A DNA stretch of 64,000 nt from Reichenbachiella faecimaris. GTDB taxonomy: Bacteria; Bacteroidota; Bacteroidia; Cytophagales; Cyclobacteriaceae. Below are positions 24,353 to 34,032 of the stretch, piece after piece. Within the stretch, counting starts at the first letter, position 1, and each line of letters starts with the position of its first letter. The DNA lies in the NCBI RefSeq assembly GCF_900176375.1, contig NZ_FWYF01000005.1, positions 62,001 to 126,000 on the forward strand, read 5' to 3'. The translations under genes were made by a program, and so were the position numbers. Under the pieces are notes generated by a model, which had not been told where the DNA came from, made no database searches, and worked only from the letters and a program-made list of their open reading frames with translations.

Positions 24353-25409
24353 CTTGAGAATAGCTGACCGTAATAGGTGTTTTCAAATCTATGGCGCCCA
24401 TAGCTTTGTAGGCAGCAGAAGAGAGTCTTAGAAGTAAAGTGCGATTCATGGCACTTTCAGGTAATTTACCCACTACTCTGGCCTCTATCATTTGGTTGGT
24501 CATTTGGTTTTTTACCTGAATGGAAGAACCAAGTGGCGCAGAACGGTGCAGGGCCAGATACTTTTGCGTGTAGTCTGTGTCTTCTATCTTCATGGCAAAG
24601 CCTTCTTCTACAGTCTGTTTTTTGCCTTCTACTTCCTTTGTTTTAGTCTTGAATTGGCTGTTGTCAGTTTTGACATAAAGCGTGTCTAATGCCAGCTCTT
24701 GAGGCTTCACGTAGGAAGAGTCCACTTCTTTTTTAGCAATTGGTGTGAGAGAGACTGTGTCCTTTGTTTCAGTATTTGGCAGGCTGGATACCATAAGTTT
24801 TTGTCCAATAGACAAGGTATAGTCGGGCAAATTATTCCACTGTTGGATATCTTCAATTTCAACCTGATAGAGTCGTGAAATACCAAACAGCGTCTCAGAA
24901 GGTTGAACGATATGATAATTTCTTTCTGGATCGAGAGTAGGTGCGGGTTTTGGCTTGGAGAGTGGTTGGGTGTAGAGTGTATCCCCTACACTCAAATTAG
25001 CATTTTCCAATTGATTGATGACGGCTAAGGAGTCGACTGACAAGTTGTACATTCTGGATATGGCGAATAAGGTTTCGCCCGCCTCAACAATATGAAAATC
25101 GTTTGATTCACTGGTTTGGATTTCAATTTCTAGATTCTGCCTTTTATTCTTTTTCAATAAAGGCACTTGAATGGTATCATACATTTTCAGTCCACTGGCT
25201 TTCAGTGATGGATTGAGTTCATACAAATCCTCCAGTGTTACGCCATATCTTTTCGTAATAGAATAAAGCGTTTCTTTGGGCTCTGCACGATGGATGATGT
25301 ATTTCTTGCCCTTAATTTTTTCTACACGTAGACTATCCATAGGGTTATTGGTATACCCAAATTGAGCCATGCCCATGAAGGCGAAGAAAAAGAGCAGTCT
25401 ATAAATCAT
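24342..25409 (-). CDS. Secreted protein with three LysM repeats and an RlpA-like C-terminal domain
   Basis: 355 residues. The signal peptide (1-20) precedes three LysM peptidoglycan-binding repeats at about 38-82, 105-148 and 165-208 (each has a H-x-V/A-x-x-x-E-T-L-x-x-I start). A charged linker leads to a C-terminal domain (about 275-355) with LALHRSAPLGSSIQVKNQ and LLRLSSAAYKAMG. That pattern fits the RlpA-type double-psi beta-barrel (A-H-x-x-x-P-x-G-S and L-S-x-A-A-x-x-x-G). It probably binds or trims peptidoglycan in the periplasm. It overlaps both neighbours by 11 bases. Confidence 0.88.
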   Translation of the reverse strand: MIYRLLFFFAFMGMAQFGYTNNPMDSLRVEKIKGKKYIIHRAEPKETLYSITKRYGVTLEDLYELNPSLKASGLKMYDTIQVPLLKKNKRQNLEIEIQTSESNDFHIVEAGETLFAISRMYNLSVDSLAVINQLENANLSVGDTLYTQPLSKPKPAPTLDPERNYHIVQPSETLFGISRLYQVEIEDIQQWNNLPDYTLSIGQKLMVSSLPNTETKDTVSLTPIAKKEVDSSYVKPQELALDTLYVKTDNSQFKTKTKEVEGKKQTVEEGFAMKIEDTDYTQKYLALHRSAPLGSSIQVKNQMTNQMIEARVVGKLPESAMNRTLLLRLSSAAYKAMGAIDLKTPITVSYSQDEE

Positions 25410-26175
25410 AAATATTCAATGTATTTTTTTGTGTGACAAAGATGGCTTTATTTCTGTAGACGAAAAAGGTGTCTTTTCCAATTCCACTGAGCTCATCAAC
25501 CAAAAGTATACTTTCCAAAATTTCACCTTCATTGTCCAAAATAACTAGTGTATTGACCAAGCCGTTTTCACGTTCCTCATAGTATGAAATCAGAACAGCA
25601 TCATTTGCCTTTAGGTATTCAATTTGCCTACAAGGAATAATGTTGTACTTGGCAAAATATTGTACGAACCATTGAAAATACTCTGATTCTACTGTGTATG
25701 ACGTAGCGTATGAAACATTGTCGAAAATGGCTAGGCCTGAAACAGGAGCAGTCCGAAGTTCGGTTCCTGATTTAAGGTCAACATAAATTTCTTTATTTGC
25801 GAAATGCGGATGTGGGACTTTGATCCATTCAGATCCGGATTGAATGATTCTGGTATTTTGAAGGCTGAAGGTGGGGTCACCTCCGTTCCAGCTGAAGGTG
25901 TAAATATTTGTCAGGTCAGGATTGTTTTGGTCAGAATATTGGATAAAGAGGAGTTGAGCTGCGTCATAAGATTTTGCTACCAATCCTGAGTATTCTTCTC
26001 CAAATGAAATGGCCTGAATAATTTCTAATGGCTGGAATGAAAGGAGAAGAAAGGTTTGTGATTTGGCTTCAGCATCATAAGTTTCGATCAAAAGGAGATT
26101 TTCATCTGATCCAGGGATAATAGACTTGATTGGAAAATCAAAAGTAATCTGATGATGTACATTTTTAACCGCCAA
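25399..26175 (-). CDS. DUF4905-like beta-propeller-type protein
   Basis: 258 residues, almost all beta, without a signal peptide. Recurrent SLQNTRIIQSGS and KEIYVDLKSGTELR segments look like propeller blades. I think it fits DUF4905, a Cytophagales family of unknown function, but I cannot confirm it. It is the first gene of the operon that also makes the LysM/DPBB protein and the TIGR02757 protein, with 11-base overlaps. Confidence 0.75.
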   Translation of the reverse strand: MAVKNVHHQITFDFPIKSIIPGSDENLLLIETYDAEAKSQTFLLLSFQPLEIIQAISFGEEYSGLVAKSYDAAQLLFIQYSDQNNPDLTNIYTFSWNGGDPTFSLQNTRIIQSGSEWIKVPHPHFANKEIYVDLKSGTELRTAPVSGLAIFDNVSYATSYTVESEYFQWFVQYFAKYNIIPCRQIEYLKANDAVLISYYEERENGLVNTLVILDNEGEILESILLVDELSGIGKDTFFVYRNKAIFVTQKNTLNIYDL

Positions 26176-26245
26176 AATTCAATATTCGTTTAATGGATGT
26201 GATAAATAATAAATATCTTTCGGGCAAATCTAAATGTAATCCTTG

Positions 26246-27595
26246 ATGTACAAACGTCTCCATCTTTTAATCTTTATTGTCTTTGGCATATATACGGGTA
26301 TAACTGCTCAGGACAGCACCCATGTCAAACCTCTGGTTTTCTTGATGAAGCTAGACGCAGACATAGACGCGCGAACAAATCGTTATACGGAATTGGCCCT
26401 TGAGGAGGCCAGAGTGCAAGAGGCTGATTATGTAATCATAGAGATGGATACTTATGGTGGCGCACTCAATGATGCTGATGATATCAGGACTCGTGTGTTA
26501 GAATTTGAAAAACCTATTTATGTATATATAAACAAGGATGCAGCATCAGCTGGGGCTTTGATTTCTATTGCCTGTGATAGCATCTATATGGCGAAAGGTG
26601 CCAGTATTGGCGCTGCCACTGTGGTGACTCAAGATGGTGCGGCAGCCCCCGACAAATACCAGTCTTATATGAGATCCATCATGCGCTCTACTGCTGAAGC
26701 CAATGGTCGTGATCCGAAAATTGCAGAAGCCATGGTCGATCAGGATGTGGAAGTAGACAGCATCTCTACAGAAGGTAAGGTGATTACGTTTTCAACTTCC
26801 GAAGCGATCAAACATGGATTTTGTGAAGCCCAGGTAGATGGGATAGAGGATATCATGTTTAGGTCTGGTATTGAGGACTATGATACGTATGACTATGAAT
26901 TATCAGCTTCTGATAAAATTATTGATATTTTTATTAATCCATTTGTCAGTGGTATTTTAATACTTATTATTCTTGGTGGAATATATTTTGAGCTGCAAAC
27001 ACCTGGAGTAGGTTTTCCTATTTTGGCTTCTTTGATTGCTATTGTTCTGTACTTCACCCCTTATTATCTTAATGGACTGGCTGAGAATTGGGAGATTATT
27101 ATCTTCTTTTTAGGCGTCGTTTTATTGGCATTGGAGATATTTGTAATACCAGGATTTGGTGTAGCCGGAGTATCTGGAATTACGATGATGGTCACATCCT
27201 TGATATTGGTGATGCTCAATAATGATTACTTCGATTTTTCATTCGTGCCTACTGGCAATTTGACTACAGCCGTATTGGTCACTTTTTTGGGTCTGATTGG
27301 CTCTTTCATTGTGATGTTCATTGGGGGAGTGAGATTGACGGAATCGGGCTTATTTAAAAGAATTGCCTTAGAAACTACCCTGGACAAATCAGCTGGATAT
27401 ACTTCCAATTTCAAAAAAGATTCCCTCATGGGCAAAACGGGAGTGGCCTATACCATCTTACGGCCCAGTGGAAAGGTGGAAATAGAAAATGAAATATATG
27501 ACGCCTATACTCGTGGGAGCTATATAGAGCAGGGTGCTAAAATAGAGGTAATAGGTGAGGAGGGCACTTCTCTCAAAGTAAAAGAACTATCCTGA
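26246..27595 (+). CDS. NfeD-family ClpP-class membrane serine protease
   Basis: 449 residues from ATG 26246 (a TTG one codon earlier is also possible). The signal peptide (ending TAQ) precedes a ClpP/SppA-like domain (about 28-230) with VIIEMDTYGGALNDAD, the nucleophile in KDAASAGALISIACD and KGASIGAATVV. Four to five membrane helices (about 235-365) and a C-terminal NfeD OB-fold (KTGVAYTILRPSGKVEIENE) complete it. Full-length NfeD proteins pair with stomatin-like proteins; none is present here. Two more membrane genes follow with gaps of 2 and 0 bases. Confidence 0.93.
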   Translation: MYKRLHLLIFIVFGIYTGITAQDSTHVKPLVFLMKLDADIDARTNRYTELALEEARVQEADYVIIEMDTYGGALNDADDIRTRVLEFEKPIYVYINKDAASAGALISIACDSIYMAKGASIGAATVVTQDGAAAPDKYQSYMRSIMRSTAEANGRDPKIAEAMVDQDVEVDSISTEGKVITFSTSEAIKHGFCEAQVDGIEDIMFRSGIEDYDTYDYELSASDKIIDIFINPFVSGILILIILGGIYFELQTPGVGFPILASLIAIVLYFTPYYLNGLAENWEIIIFFLGVVLLALEIFVIPGFGVAGVSGITMMVTSLILVMLNNDYFDFSFVPTGNLTTAVLVTFLGLIGSFIVMFIGGVRLTESGLFKRIALETTLDKSAGYTSNFKKDSLMGKTGVAYTILRPSGKVEIENEIYDAYTRGSYIEQGAKIEVIGEEGTSLKVKELS

Positions 27596-27597
27596 TC

Positions 27598-27780
27598 ATG
27601 TCAAAAGAAAAGTTGTTGAAAATTCTCTATTGGGTATTATTCATAGGAGCGGTCATTTTTCTGTATTTCAGTCTCAGGACACAATATTATCAATTAGAAT
27701 ATTCGCTTGTAGCACTTGGGCTTTGGGGTGGAGCATTCCTGTTGAATAGATTTGTAAAAAAGGAAGACACATCTGAATAA
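27598..27780 (+). CDS. Small two-helix membrane protein
   Basis: 60 residues, with hydrophobic segments at about 8-24 and 33-49 and a charged tail (KKEDTSE). It lies 2 bases after the NfeD gene and directly before the DUF3667 gene without spacing, so it is likely a real member of this operon. No family recognised. Confidence 0.7.
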   Translation: MSKEKLLKILYWVLFIGAVIFLYFSLRTQYYQLEYSLVALGLWGGAFLLNRFVKKEDTSE

Positions 27781-28818
27781 ATGAGAGCCCTGCGTAAAAC
27801 CAAAAATTGCCTCAATTGTCAAACGCCACTTGCTGAAGTACACAATTTCTGTCCTATGTGTGGACAGCAGAATGATGATAAAAACGTGTCTTTTAAAGAG
27901 CTGAGTAGAGATTTGTTCGAAAATTTCTTTTCATTCGATTCTAGATTGGCTCATACCTTCTTCCCTTTCTTTTTTAAACCTGGAGAGCTCACTAAGAAAT
28001 ACAATGAGGGCAAACGTTTTACCTACGCCAATCCAATCAGATTATACATCATTGTAAGTTTCTTTTACTTTTTTGTACTCAATATCGTAATGGGTGACTT
28101 GACTCGTGAATTGGGTCAGGCTTTGGATTCACCTGAAGTAGATTCTGTTCAAAATGTCTTTCAGAAAGAAATGGAGTTTAATATAGACTCAATAAAAAAT
28201 GCACCTCCCGTGATGGTAACTTTTGATGAAGATTCATTAGAAAGTTCAGAAGATGTTTCCTGGCCGTTAGAAGAATGGCAATGGAAGATGTTCAACCAAT
28301 ACATGGACGACAGCAGTGTGTCAGAGGAGGCTTTATTCGATTCTTTAAAATTGGAAAACAGACATGCATTAACCCGATTGACGGTCAAACAAATCATTCG
28401 GATTTACAAGAGGGATAAGGAATTATTAGTTTCTCAGATTGTAAAGAACCTATCAGTCATGATGTTTGTGCTGATACCAGTATTTGCCATGCTTTTGAAA
28501 CTGATGTATATCAGACGAAAGACGCTCTATATCAATCATTTGATCCATACGATCCATTTACACACTTTTGCCTTTTTTGTCTATGGAATAATCATGGCTT
28601 TGATGCATTGGTTAGTTCATTCTGATAATGCGCAAGAATGGATGATTACAGGATCTTTGTTTACTGTTTTTATATATACATTCTTTTCGTTCAAACGAGT
28701 GTATGGGCAAAATTGGAAAAAGACTATTCTTAAATTTTGGATTACCTCATGGCTCTATTTTTACATTCTTGTGTTTGCCATTATTGCAGAATTGTTGATA
28801 TCACTTTTAATATTTTAA
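27781..28818 (+). CDS. DUF3667 membrane protein with N-terminal zinc ribbon
   Basis: 345 residues. Two CxxC pairs at the start (Cys10/Cys13 and Cys24/Cys27) form a zinc ribbon, followed by the family segment LAHTFFPFFFKPGELTKKYN and FTYANPIRLYIIVSFFYFF. Five membrane helices are spread over the rest, with an acidic soluble loop at about 100-200. DUF3667 is a Bacteroidota family with unknown role. Third gene of the NfeD operon. Confidence 0.92.
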   Translation: MRALRKTKNCLNCQTPLAEVHNFCPMCGQQNDDKNVSFKELSRDLFENFFSFDSRLAHTFFPFFFKPGELTKKYNEGKRFTYANPIRLYIIVSFFYFFVLNIVMGDLTRELGQALDSPEVDSVQNVFQKEMEFNIDSIKNAPPVMVTFDEDSLESSEDVSWPLEEWQWKMFNQYMDDSSVSEEALFDSLKLENRHALTRLTVKQIIRIYKRDKELLVSQIVKNLSVMMFVLIPVFAMLLKLMYIRRKTLYINHLIHTIHLHTFAFFVYGIIMALMHWLVHSDNAQEWMITGSLFTVFIYTFFSFKRVYGQNWKKTILKFWITSWLYFYILVFAIIAELLISLLIF

Positions 28819-28988
28819 TGAGCATTTTAAACTCAACAATGAGAGAACTTCAAGTGGCAATTGCCCATATCAGTGTATGGTAAGATCACCACTGGTTGAA
28901 ATTCATTGAGCTGTAGGGAATTGTTTTGTTTACTCTTTATACTTCCAATAATTATAGAATGTATCATTGTATTCATTAACACAAGGTT

Positions 28989-29963
28989 ATGCTGACTCTT
29001 ATTCAATACAACAAATCTACCCACCAAAAGGAAGAGAAAATAACTCCCCAGGCTGCCTTCGATACCATAGAAGGAACTCGAAGAATCTCGTGGCTGGATA
29101 TAGAAAGTCATGACCGAAACATCCTGCAAGAAGTAATCAGTCTCAATAGATTTCATCCGCTTACATTGGAAGATATTTTGATTGTAGAGTCGTTGCCAAA
29201 GTTCGAAGTCTTTGATGATTATATCTTCTTTTCGGCCAATATGCTTACTGTCGACACAAATGATTTGATTGCAGAGGAAAAGATCAGTATTGTGTTGAAA
29301 AAGAATGTGCTCATTACTTTTCAAGAAGGCTTGCCTGGTGACGTATTCGACGAGCTGCGTAATAAGATAAAAAGATCACTAGGAATCATTCGGGCCAATC
29401 CAGTAGACTATCTTTTTTATCAGGTGCTTAATGCTATCGTAAGCAGCTATTCTCACATAGCTGAAAAATTAAGATTTGAAATTGAAGAGCTCGAAGATCA
29501 AATTTTAACAGACGACAACTATGAGGTAATGAAAGAAGTCATTGCAATCAAAAGAAAAGTAAACTTAATCAGACGGCACACCATACCCTTGCTAGACGCT
29601 GTCACTAGCATGAAAACAGAAGGCGCTCAATTCCTCAGAAAAGCCAACCAAGCTTATTTGCATGACCTTCAAGATCAGGTGAAGAACATTTTGGCTTTTT
29701 GTAATACATCTCGTGAGATGCTTCGAGACATTATGGATTTGCACCATACTAATCAAAACAATGAGATGAATCGAGTCATGAAGACACTGACCATTGTGTC
29801 TGCGATCTTCATACCAATGACCTTCATTGCCGGGATTTATGGTATGAATTTCCATACCATGCCAGAGTTGGATTGGAAATATGGTTATTTTGGTGTTCTT
29901 GGAGCTATGGGAGTGATTGGTGCCATTATTTTTTATATACTCAAAAGAAAACAATGGTTGTGA
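28989..29963 (+). CDS. corA: CorA-family magnesium/cobalt transporter
   Basis: 324 residues. A long soluble N-terminal domain with the stalk helix is followed by two C-terminal membrane helices; the first ends in the family signature GMN (residues 285-287, in IYGMNFHTMPEL). This is the Mg2+/Co2+ channel of the inner membrane. Cobalt uptake would suit an organism that handles corrinoids, but only salvage genes are present and the main substrate is probably magnesium. Confidence 0.95.
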   Translation: MLTLIQYNKSTHQKEEKITPQAAFDTIEGTRRISWLDIESHDRNILQEVISLNRFHPLTLEDILIVESLPKFEVFDDYIFFSANMLTVDTNDLIAEEKISIVLKKNVLITFQEGLPGDVFDELRNKIKRSLGIIRANPVDYLFYQVLNAIVSSYSHIAEKLRFEIEELEDQILTDDNYEVMKEVIAIKRKVNLIRRHTIPLLDAVTSMKTEGAQFLRKANQAYLHDLQDQVKNILAFCNTSREMLRDIMDLHHTNQNNEMNRVMKTLTIVSAIFIPMTFIAGIYGMNFHTMPELDWKYGYFGVLGAMGVIGAIIFYILKRKQWL

Positions 29964-30063
29964 TGTATCAGTCAATTTTAGTCATAAGGTAATAACTACA
30001 TAAAGACCCATCTGCTTTCATTTGTCTAATTCTTTTCTAGTTTTGCCGCCTAATCCTAAGAGA

Positions 30064-30738
30064 ATGCTAGAAGCAGTAATATTTGATATGGACGGGGTGA
30101 TCATGGACAGTGAGCCCATCCACTACGAAACAGAGTTTGAAATTCTAAAACGTTTTGGAGTCAAGGACTATCCTTTTGAGGAGCATGCGCAGTATGTAGG
30201 CATGCGTACGTGGGACCTTTGGGCTGGAAATATTGCCAAATATAGCCTGGATGCTACAGCAGAAGCTTTGACCATAGAGGGAGATGAGGCTTATATAAAT
30301 GCACTTCGTGAAAAAGATTTTGACCCTATCACGGGATTGGCCGATCTGTTGGATAGGATAAAAGCTAGTGGCACAAAAATGATCGTAGCTTCTTCGGCTT
30401 CAAGAGAGAATATTAAGTTGGTTTTAGATAAATTTGCCATTACCCAATACTTCGAGGGCTATGTGAGTAGTCAAGATGTGAAGAAGACCAAACCCAATCC
30501 TGATATTTTTTTACTGGCTGCCAAAACTTTGGGTGTAAATCCTGAGAATTGTGTAGTGATAGAAGATGCCAAACATGGTGTGCAAGCAGCTATTTCTGCA
30601 GGAATGAAATGCATTGGTTATGGTAATCTAAATTCTGGAAATCAGGATTTGAGTAAAGCCCATGTGATCATAGATTCACATAACAACATTGATCTGGAAT
30701 TGTTAGAAAAATTGACAATTGAAAAAACACTAATTTAA
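30064..30738 (+). CDS. HAD-superfamily phosphatase (beta-phosphoglucomutase/YniC-like)
   Basis: Start set at ATG 30064, giving 224 residues that begin at motif I ([18 protein letters not shown], nucleophile Asp8, acid Asp10). An in-frame TTG at 30022 would only add a non-conserved stretch. Motif II is VASSAS, motif [12 protein letters not shown], motif [10 protein letters not shown]. The helical cap between motifs I and II is of the C1 type. It lies 1 base before pgi, so it probably acts on sugar phosphates. Confidence 0.9.
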   Translation: MLEAVIFDMDGVIMDSEPIHYETEFEILKRFGVKDYPFEEHAQYVGMRTWDLWAGNIAKYSLDATAEALTIEGDEAYINALREKDFDPITGLADLLDRIKASGTKMIVASSASRENIKLVLDKFAITQYFEGYVSSQDVKKTKPNPDIFLLAAKTLGVNPENCVVIEDAKHGVQAAISAGMKCIGYGNLNSGNQDLSKAHVIIDSHNNIDLELLEKLTIEKTLI

Positions 30739-30739
30739 T

Positions 30740-32392
30740 ATGTTTCCAAAAGTAAATCCTGCTGAGACCAAGTCCTGGGATGCCCTAGAAAACCATTACG
30801 AAGACATTTCGAAAGATCCTATTATAGAAATGTTTGAAAAAGACCCTGACAGATTCAATAAATTTTCCATTCAGTGGAAAGACTTTTTATTGGATTACTC
30901 CAAAAATATCTTTTCGGACAAGACGAAGTCTTTGTTGATAAAATTGGCAGATGAGTGCCAGTTGAAAGATGCAATAGAAGCGATGTTTTCAGGAGAGAAG
31001 ATCAATGAAACGGAAGATCGTGCAGTTTTGCATACAGCACTGAGAAGCAACAGCAAAGAGCCACTCAAAGTAGATGGAGAAGATGTGCGTCCATTGATCG
31101 CCAAAGAGTTGGAGAAAATGAAGGCCTTTACTGAAAAACTTCATTCAGGCGAGTTGAAAGGTTTTGATGGCAAAGTGATCAAAAACATTGTCAATATTGG
31201 CATTGGTGGATCTGACTTAGGGCCATACATGGTTTGCGAAGCATTAAAACCTTATCAGAAAGAAAACATCAACTCCTATTTTGTGTCCAATGTAGATGGC
31301 TCCCACCTTCATCAAGTATTGCAGAAAGTAGATGCAGCTGAGACTTTATTTATTATTGCTTCTAAGACATTTACGACTCAGGAAACCATGACCAACGCCA
31401 ATTCGGCCAAGGATTGGTTTTTGAATCTTGCTAAAGATGAAACAGCAATAGCCAAGCATTTTATCGCGCTATCTACTAATAAGAAATCTGTAGAAGCCTT
31501 TGGAATCGACTCAGCCAATATGTTTGAGTTTTGGGATTGGGTAGGTGGTAGGTACTCTCTCTGGTCATCTATTGGAATGTCTATTGCTTGCGCGATTGGA
31601 TATGACAATTTCAGAGACCTGTTGGATGGTGCAGAGGCTATGGATATTCACTTCCGCGAAACGGAATTTGAAAAAAACCTGCCTGTGATTCTTGCCATGC
31701 TTGGTGTTTGGTACAACAACTTCTTTGGTGCTGAGTCTCATGCTATTTTGCCTTATGATCAATATTTGCATCGTTTTGCCAGTTATCTCCAGCAAGGTGA
31801 CATGGAGAGCAATGGTAAATTCATTGATAGAAATGGTGAGCCAATTGCCATCCAAACGGGGCCAATCATTTGGGGCGAACCAGGCACCAATGGACAGCAT
31901 GCCTTTTATCAGTTGATCCACCAAGGAACTAAATTGATTCCATCAGATTTTATTGCTTCCGCGCAAAGTCAGAACCCAATGAGTGATCATCATGAAAAGC
32001 TCTTGGCTAATTTCTTTGCTCAGACTGAAGCTCTGATGAAAGGCAAGATGGAAGAAACAGTCATAGACGAATTGTTGAAAACTGGGATGGAAGAAGAGGA
32101 TATTGATTTCTTGCTCCCATTCAAAATATTTGAAGGCAATCAACCAACAAATTCGATATTGGTCAAGAAAATAACGCCTTTCAATCTAGGTGCATTGATC
32201 GCCATGTACGAGCATAAGATTTTTGTGCAGGGTGTCATTTGGAATGTATTCAGTTTTGATCAGTGGGGTGTAGAACTTGGAAAACAATTGGCTGGGCAAA
32301 TATTGCCCGAGTTGCAAGGCGACGATAAAGTAACTTCTCACGATGGATCAACCAATAGCCTGATCAATCAGTGGAAGGAGTGGAGAAAATAA
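30740..32392 (+). CDS. pgi: Glucose-6-phosphate isomerase Pgi
   Basis: 550 residues, the long E. coli-type enzyme that converts glucose 6-phosphate to fructose 6-phosphate. Motifs: [13 protein letters not shown] near 151-163, [17 protein letters not shown] near 265-281 (the family GGRxSxxS), and [20 protein letters not shown] with the catalytic-region Glu near 338-357. The C-terminal segment has [13 protein letters not shown]. Follows the HAD gene with a 1-base gap. Confidence 0.97.
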   Translation: MFPKVNPAETKSWDALENHYEDISKDPIIEMFEKDPDRFNKFSIQWKDFLLDYSKNIFSDKTKSLLIKLADECQLKDAIEAMFSGEKINETEDRAVLHTALRSNSKEPLKVDGEDVRPLIAKELEKMKAFTEKLHSGELKGFDGKVIKNIVNIGIGGSDLGPYMVCEALKPYQKENINSYFVSNVDGSHLHQVLQKVDAAETLFIIASKTFTTQETMTNANSAKDWFLNLAKDETAIAKHFIALSTNKKSVEAFGIDSANMFEFWDWVGGRYSLWSSIGMSIACAIGYDNFRDLLDGAEAMDIHFRETEFEKNLPVILAMLGVWYNNFFGAESHAILPYDQYLHRFASYLQQGDMESNGKFIDRNGEPIAIQTGPIIWGEPGTNGQHAFYQLIHQGTKLIPSDFIASAQSQNPMSDHHEKLLANFFAQTEALMKGKMEETVIDELLKTGMEEEDIDFLLPFKIFEGNQPTNSILVKKITPFNLGALIAMYEHKIFVQGVIWNVFSFDQWGVELGKQLAGQILPELQGDDKVTSHDGSTNSLINQWKEWRK

Positions 32393-32410
32393 AGTAAAAA
32401 TTTGGTGGTT

Positions 32411-32425
32411 AACTTTTCTAAAGTT
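32411..32425 (+). promoter_or_regulatory. Inverted repeat upstream of the DUF4160/DUF2442 pair
   Basis: AACTTT (32411-32416) and AAAGTT (32420-32425), a perfect 6-bp inverted repeat with a 3-base spacer, 13 bases before the DUF4160 start. It could be an operator for the pair; no experimental support. Confidence 0.3.
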
Positions 32426-32437
32426 TTATATTGTACT

Positions 32438-32671
32438 ATGCCTACGGTTCTAATTATTGGCGCTTTTAGATTCTTCTTTTATAGCAATGAGCATCTCCCT
32501 GAACATGTACATGTCGAAAGTGGGGAAGGTGTAGCGAAGTATTCATTGAGACCTGTGGAGTTAGTTAAATCCTCAGGTCTCAATGCATCAGAGTTGAGTA
32601 AAATCCGTAAATTAGTGTTGGAGAATCAAGTCACTTTACTTTCAAAATGGGATGAGTATTTTAACAACTAA
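32438..32671 (+). CDS. DUF4160 protein
   Basis: 77 residues from ATG 32438 (an earlier in-frame start at 32402 would add a non-family stretch). Family features are the start MPTVLIIGAFRFFFYSNEH followed by PEHVHVESG. DUF4160 genes are commonly followed by DUF2442 genes, as here, with a 20-base overlap. The pair is often suggested to be toxin-antitoxin-like, but this is not established. Confidence 0.88.
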   Translation: MPTVLIIGAFRFFFYSNEHLPEHVHVESGEGVAKYSLRPVELVKSSGLNASELSKIRKLVLENQVTLLSKWDEYFNN

Positions 32672-32891
32672 TTCACCAAAAGCAAAAGAAATCTGGTTCA
32701 AAGAAGATAAGATTTATTTCCTCTTGGCAGATGGACGAGAGCTCGGAGTGCCGATCGAGTGGTTTCCGAAATTAAGAGATGCCAACCCAGATCAATTAAA
32801 AAATTGGCGACTGATCGGTAGCGGAGATGGTGTGCATTGGGAGGAGTTAGACGAAGACATATCCATAGAAGGCCTCTTAGTAACTATTTAA
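32652..32891 (+). CDS. DUF2442 protein
   Basis: 79 residues with the family core KIYFLLADGRELGVPIEWFP, then GSGDGVHWEELDEDISIEGL. It overlaps the DUF4160 gene by 20 bases, so expression is coupled. Its role is unknown; proposed by context as the partner of the preceding protein. Confidence 0.9.
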   Translation: MSILTTNSPKAKEIWFKEDKIYFLLADGRELGVPIEWFPKLRDANPDQLKNWRLIGSGDGVHWEELDEDISIEGLLVTI

Positions 32892-32916
32892 TTCTTTCTT
32901 TATTTAAATATTCAAA

Positions 32917-33282
32917 ATGAGACTAGCAGTAATTGCCCATGATGGCAAAAAGGCCGAAATGGTAGGCTTTTTACTTCAAAATAAGGAACGCATAGCCAAA
33001 GCAGACATTGTGGCGACTGGAACCACAGGATCACATGCTGAGAAGGCTGGATTGAAAGTGAAAAAGTTGCTTTCTGGCCCTATGGGTGGTGATGCCCAGA
33101 TTGCTACGCTGGTGGCGGAAGGTAAGATGGATTTGATCTTCTTCTTTCGAGATCCACAAGGTAAGCATCCCCATGAGCCAGATATTCAGATGTTGATGAG
33201 ACTTTGTGATGTGCATAACATTCCATTTGCTACCAATCCAGCTGGAGCACAGTTGCTTTTGAATGGCTGGCCAATAGAATAA
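32917..33282 (+). CDS. mgsA: Methylglyoxal synthase MgsA
   Basis: 121 residues. It converts dihydroxyacetone phosphate to methylglyoxal and phosphate, a bypass when sugar phosphates build up. Conserved features are AHDGKK at the N terminus, GTTGSHAEKAGL, SGPMGGDAQI with the catalytic Asp59, and HPHEPDIQ with His86, which match the E. coli catalytic residues by motif. It is shorter than the E. coli enzyme at both ends but complete in the core. It lies close to pgi, which fits central carbon overflow control. Confidence 0.95.
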   Translation: MRLAVIAHDGKKAEMVGFLLQNKERIAKADIVATGTTGSHAEKAGLKVKKLLSGPMGGDAQIATLVAEGKMDLIFFFRDPQGKHPHEPDIQMLMRLCDVHNIPFATNPAGAQLLLNGWPIE

Positions 33283-33346
33283 TAAGGAGTTGATGGTTTT
33301 GCGCTTTTAGTTTATCTTAGGATAAATAAATCAAAACCAACCTATC

Positions 33347-34009
33347 ATGAGCAAGCTCCTTCAAGTGGCCTTTAAGGAATTGGGTCAAGCCGAAATCCCA
33401 GGAAGTCAGCACAATCCGCGAATTGTAGCCTACGCCGAACAATCCAATTTTCCAGGTATAAAAGATGACGAAACACCCTGGTGTAGCATCTTTGTTAATT
33501 TTTGTTGTGACGAGTTAAACTATCAGCGAAGTGGTAAAGCCAATGCTCGCAGTTGGTTGCAGGTGGGAAGCGAACAGCATGCGCCTAGACCTGGTGATGT
33601 AGTTGTTTTTTGGCGAGAAAGCATTCATTCCTGGAAAGGCCATGTCGCCATTTATCTAGGACATTCAGATGATCGTAAAGAGGTTTTTTGTATAGGTGGA
33701 AATCAGGGAAATGCAGTTTCAGTGGCTGCTTATGATGCGGGTAAGGTACTGGGGTATCGTCGTGTGGGTGTTGAAGTGCAATTAGATATTCCTGAACCAG
33801 TTCTGCAAAAAGGGGACAAAGGTGAAGAAGTCATTAGCCTTCAAAGACTGCTGAATAAATTGGGCTATAACTGTGGTGATGCTGATGGAGACTTTGGCAA
33901 TAAAACCATCAAAGCCCTCAAGCTGCTCCAAGCCAATAATCAACTCACAGTTGATGGAGTTTATGGCAATCAGTCGAAATCTATCCTTGAATCTTTATTA
34001 CAATCTTAA
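33347..34009 (+). CDS. TIGR02594-type CHAP/NlpC-like hydrolase with peptidoglycan-binding domain
   Basis: 220 residues without a signal peptide. Residues 1-145 follow TIGR02594 (QVAFKELGQAEIPGSQHNPR, then DDETPWCSIFVNFCCDE with the nucleophile Cys in TPWCS, and GDVVVFWRES, GHVAIYLG supplying His). A PG_binding_1 domain (about 155-218) follows with DKGEEVISLQRLLNKLGY and DGVYGNQSK. This is the layout of phage endolysins and T6SS or bacteriocin-like amidases. With a membrane gene 23 bases later it forms a possible lysis or effector pair. Confidence 0.88.
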   Translation: MSKLLQVAFKELGQAEIPGSQHNPRIVAYAEQSNFPGIKDDETPWCSIFVNFCCDELNYQRSGKANARSWLQVGSEQHAPRPGDVVVFWRESIHSWKGHVAIYLGHSDDRKEVFCIGGNQGNAVSVAAYDAGKVLGYRRVGVEVQLDIPEPVLQKGDKGEEVISLQRLLNKLGYNCGDADGDFGNKTIKALKLLQANNQLTVDGVYGNQSKSILESLLQS

Positions 34010-34032
34010 TATTTCATTAAACCTAAACTATC

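Noticed and set aside
28833-29324. 163-codon minus-strand open frame
   Set aside because: It is antisense to the start of corA; no motif and no promoter.
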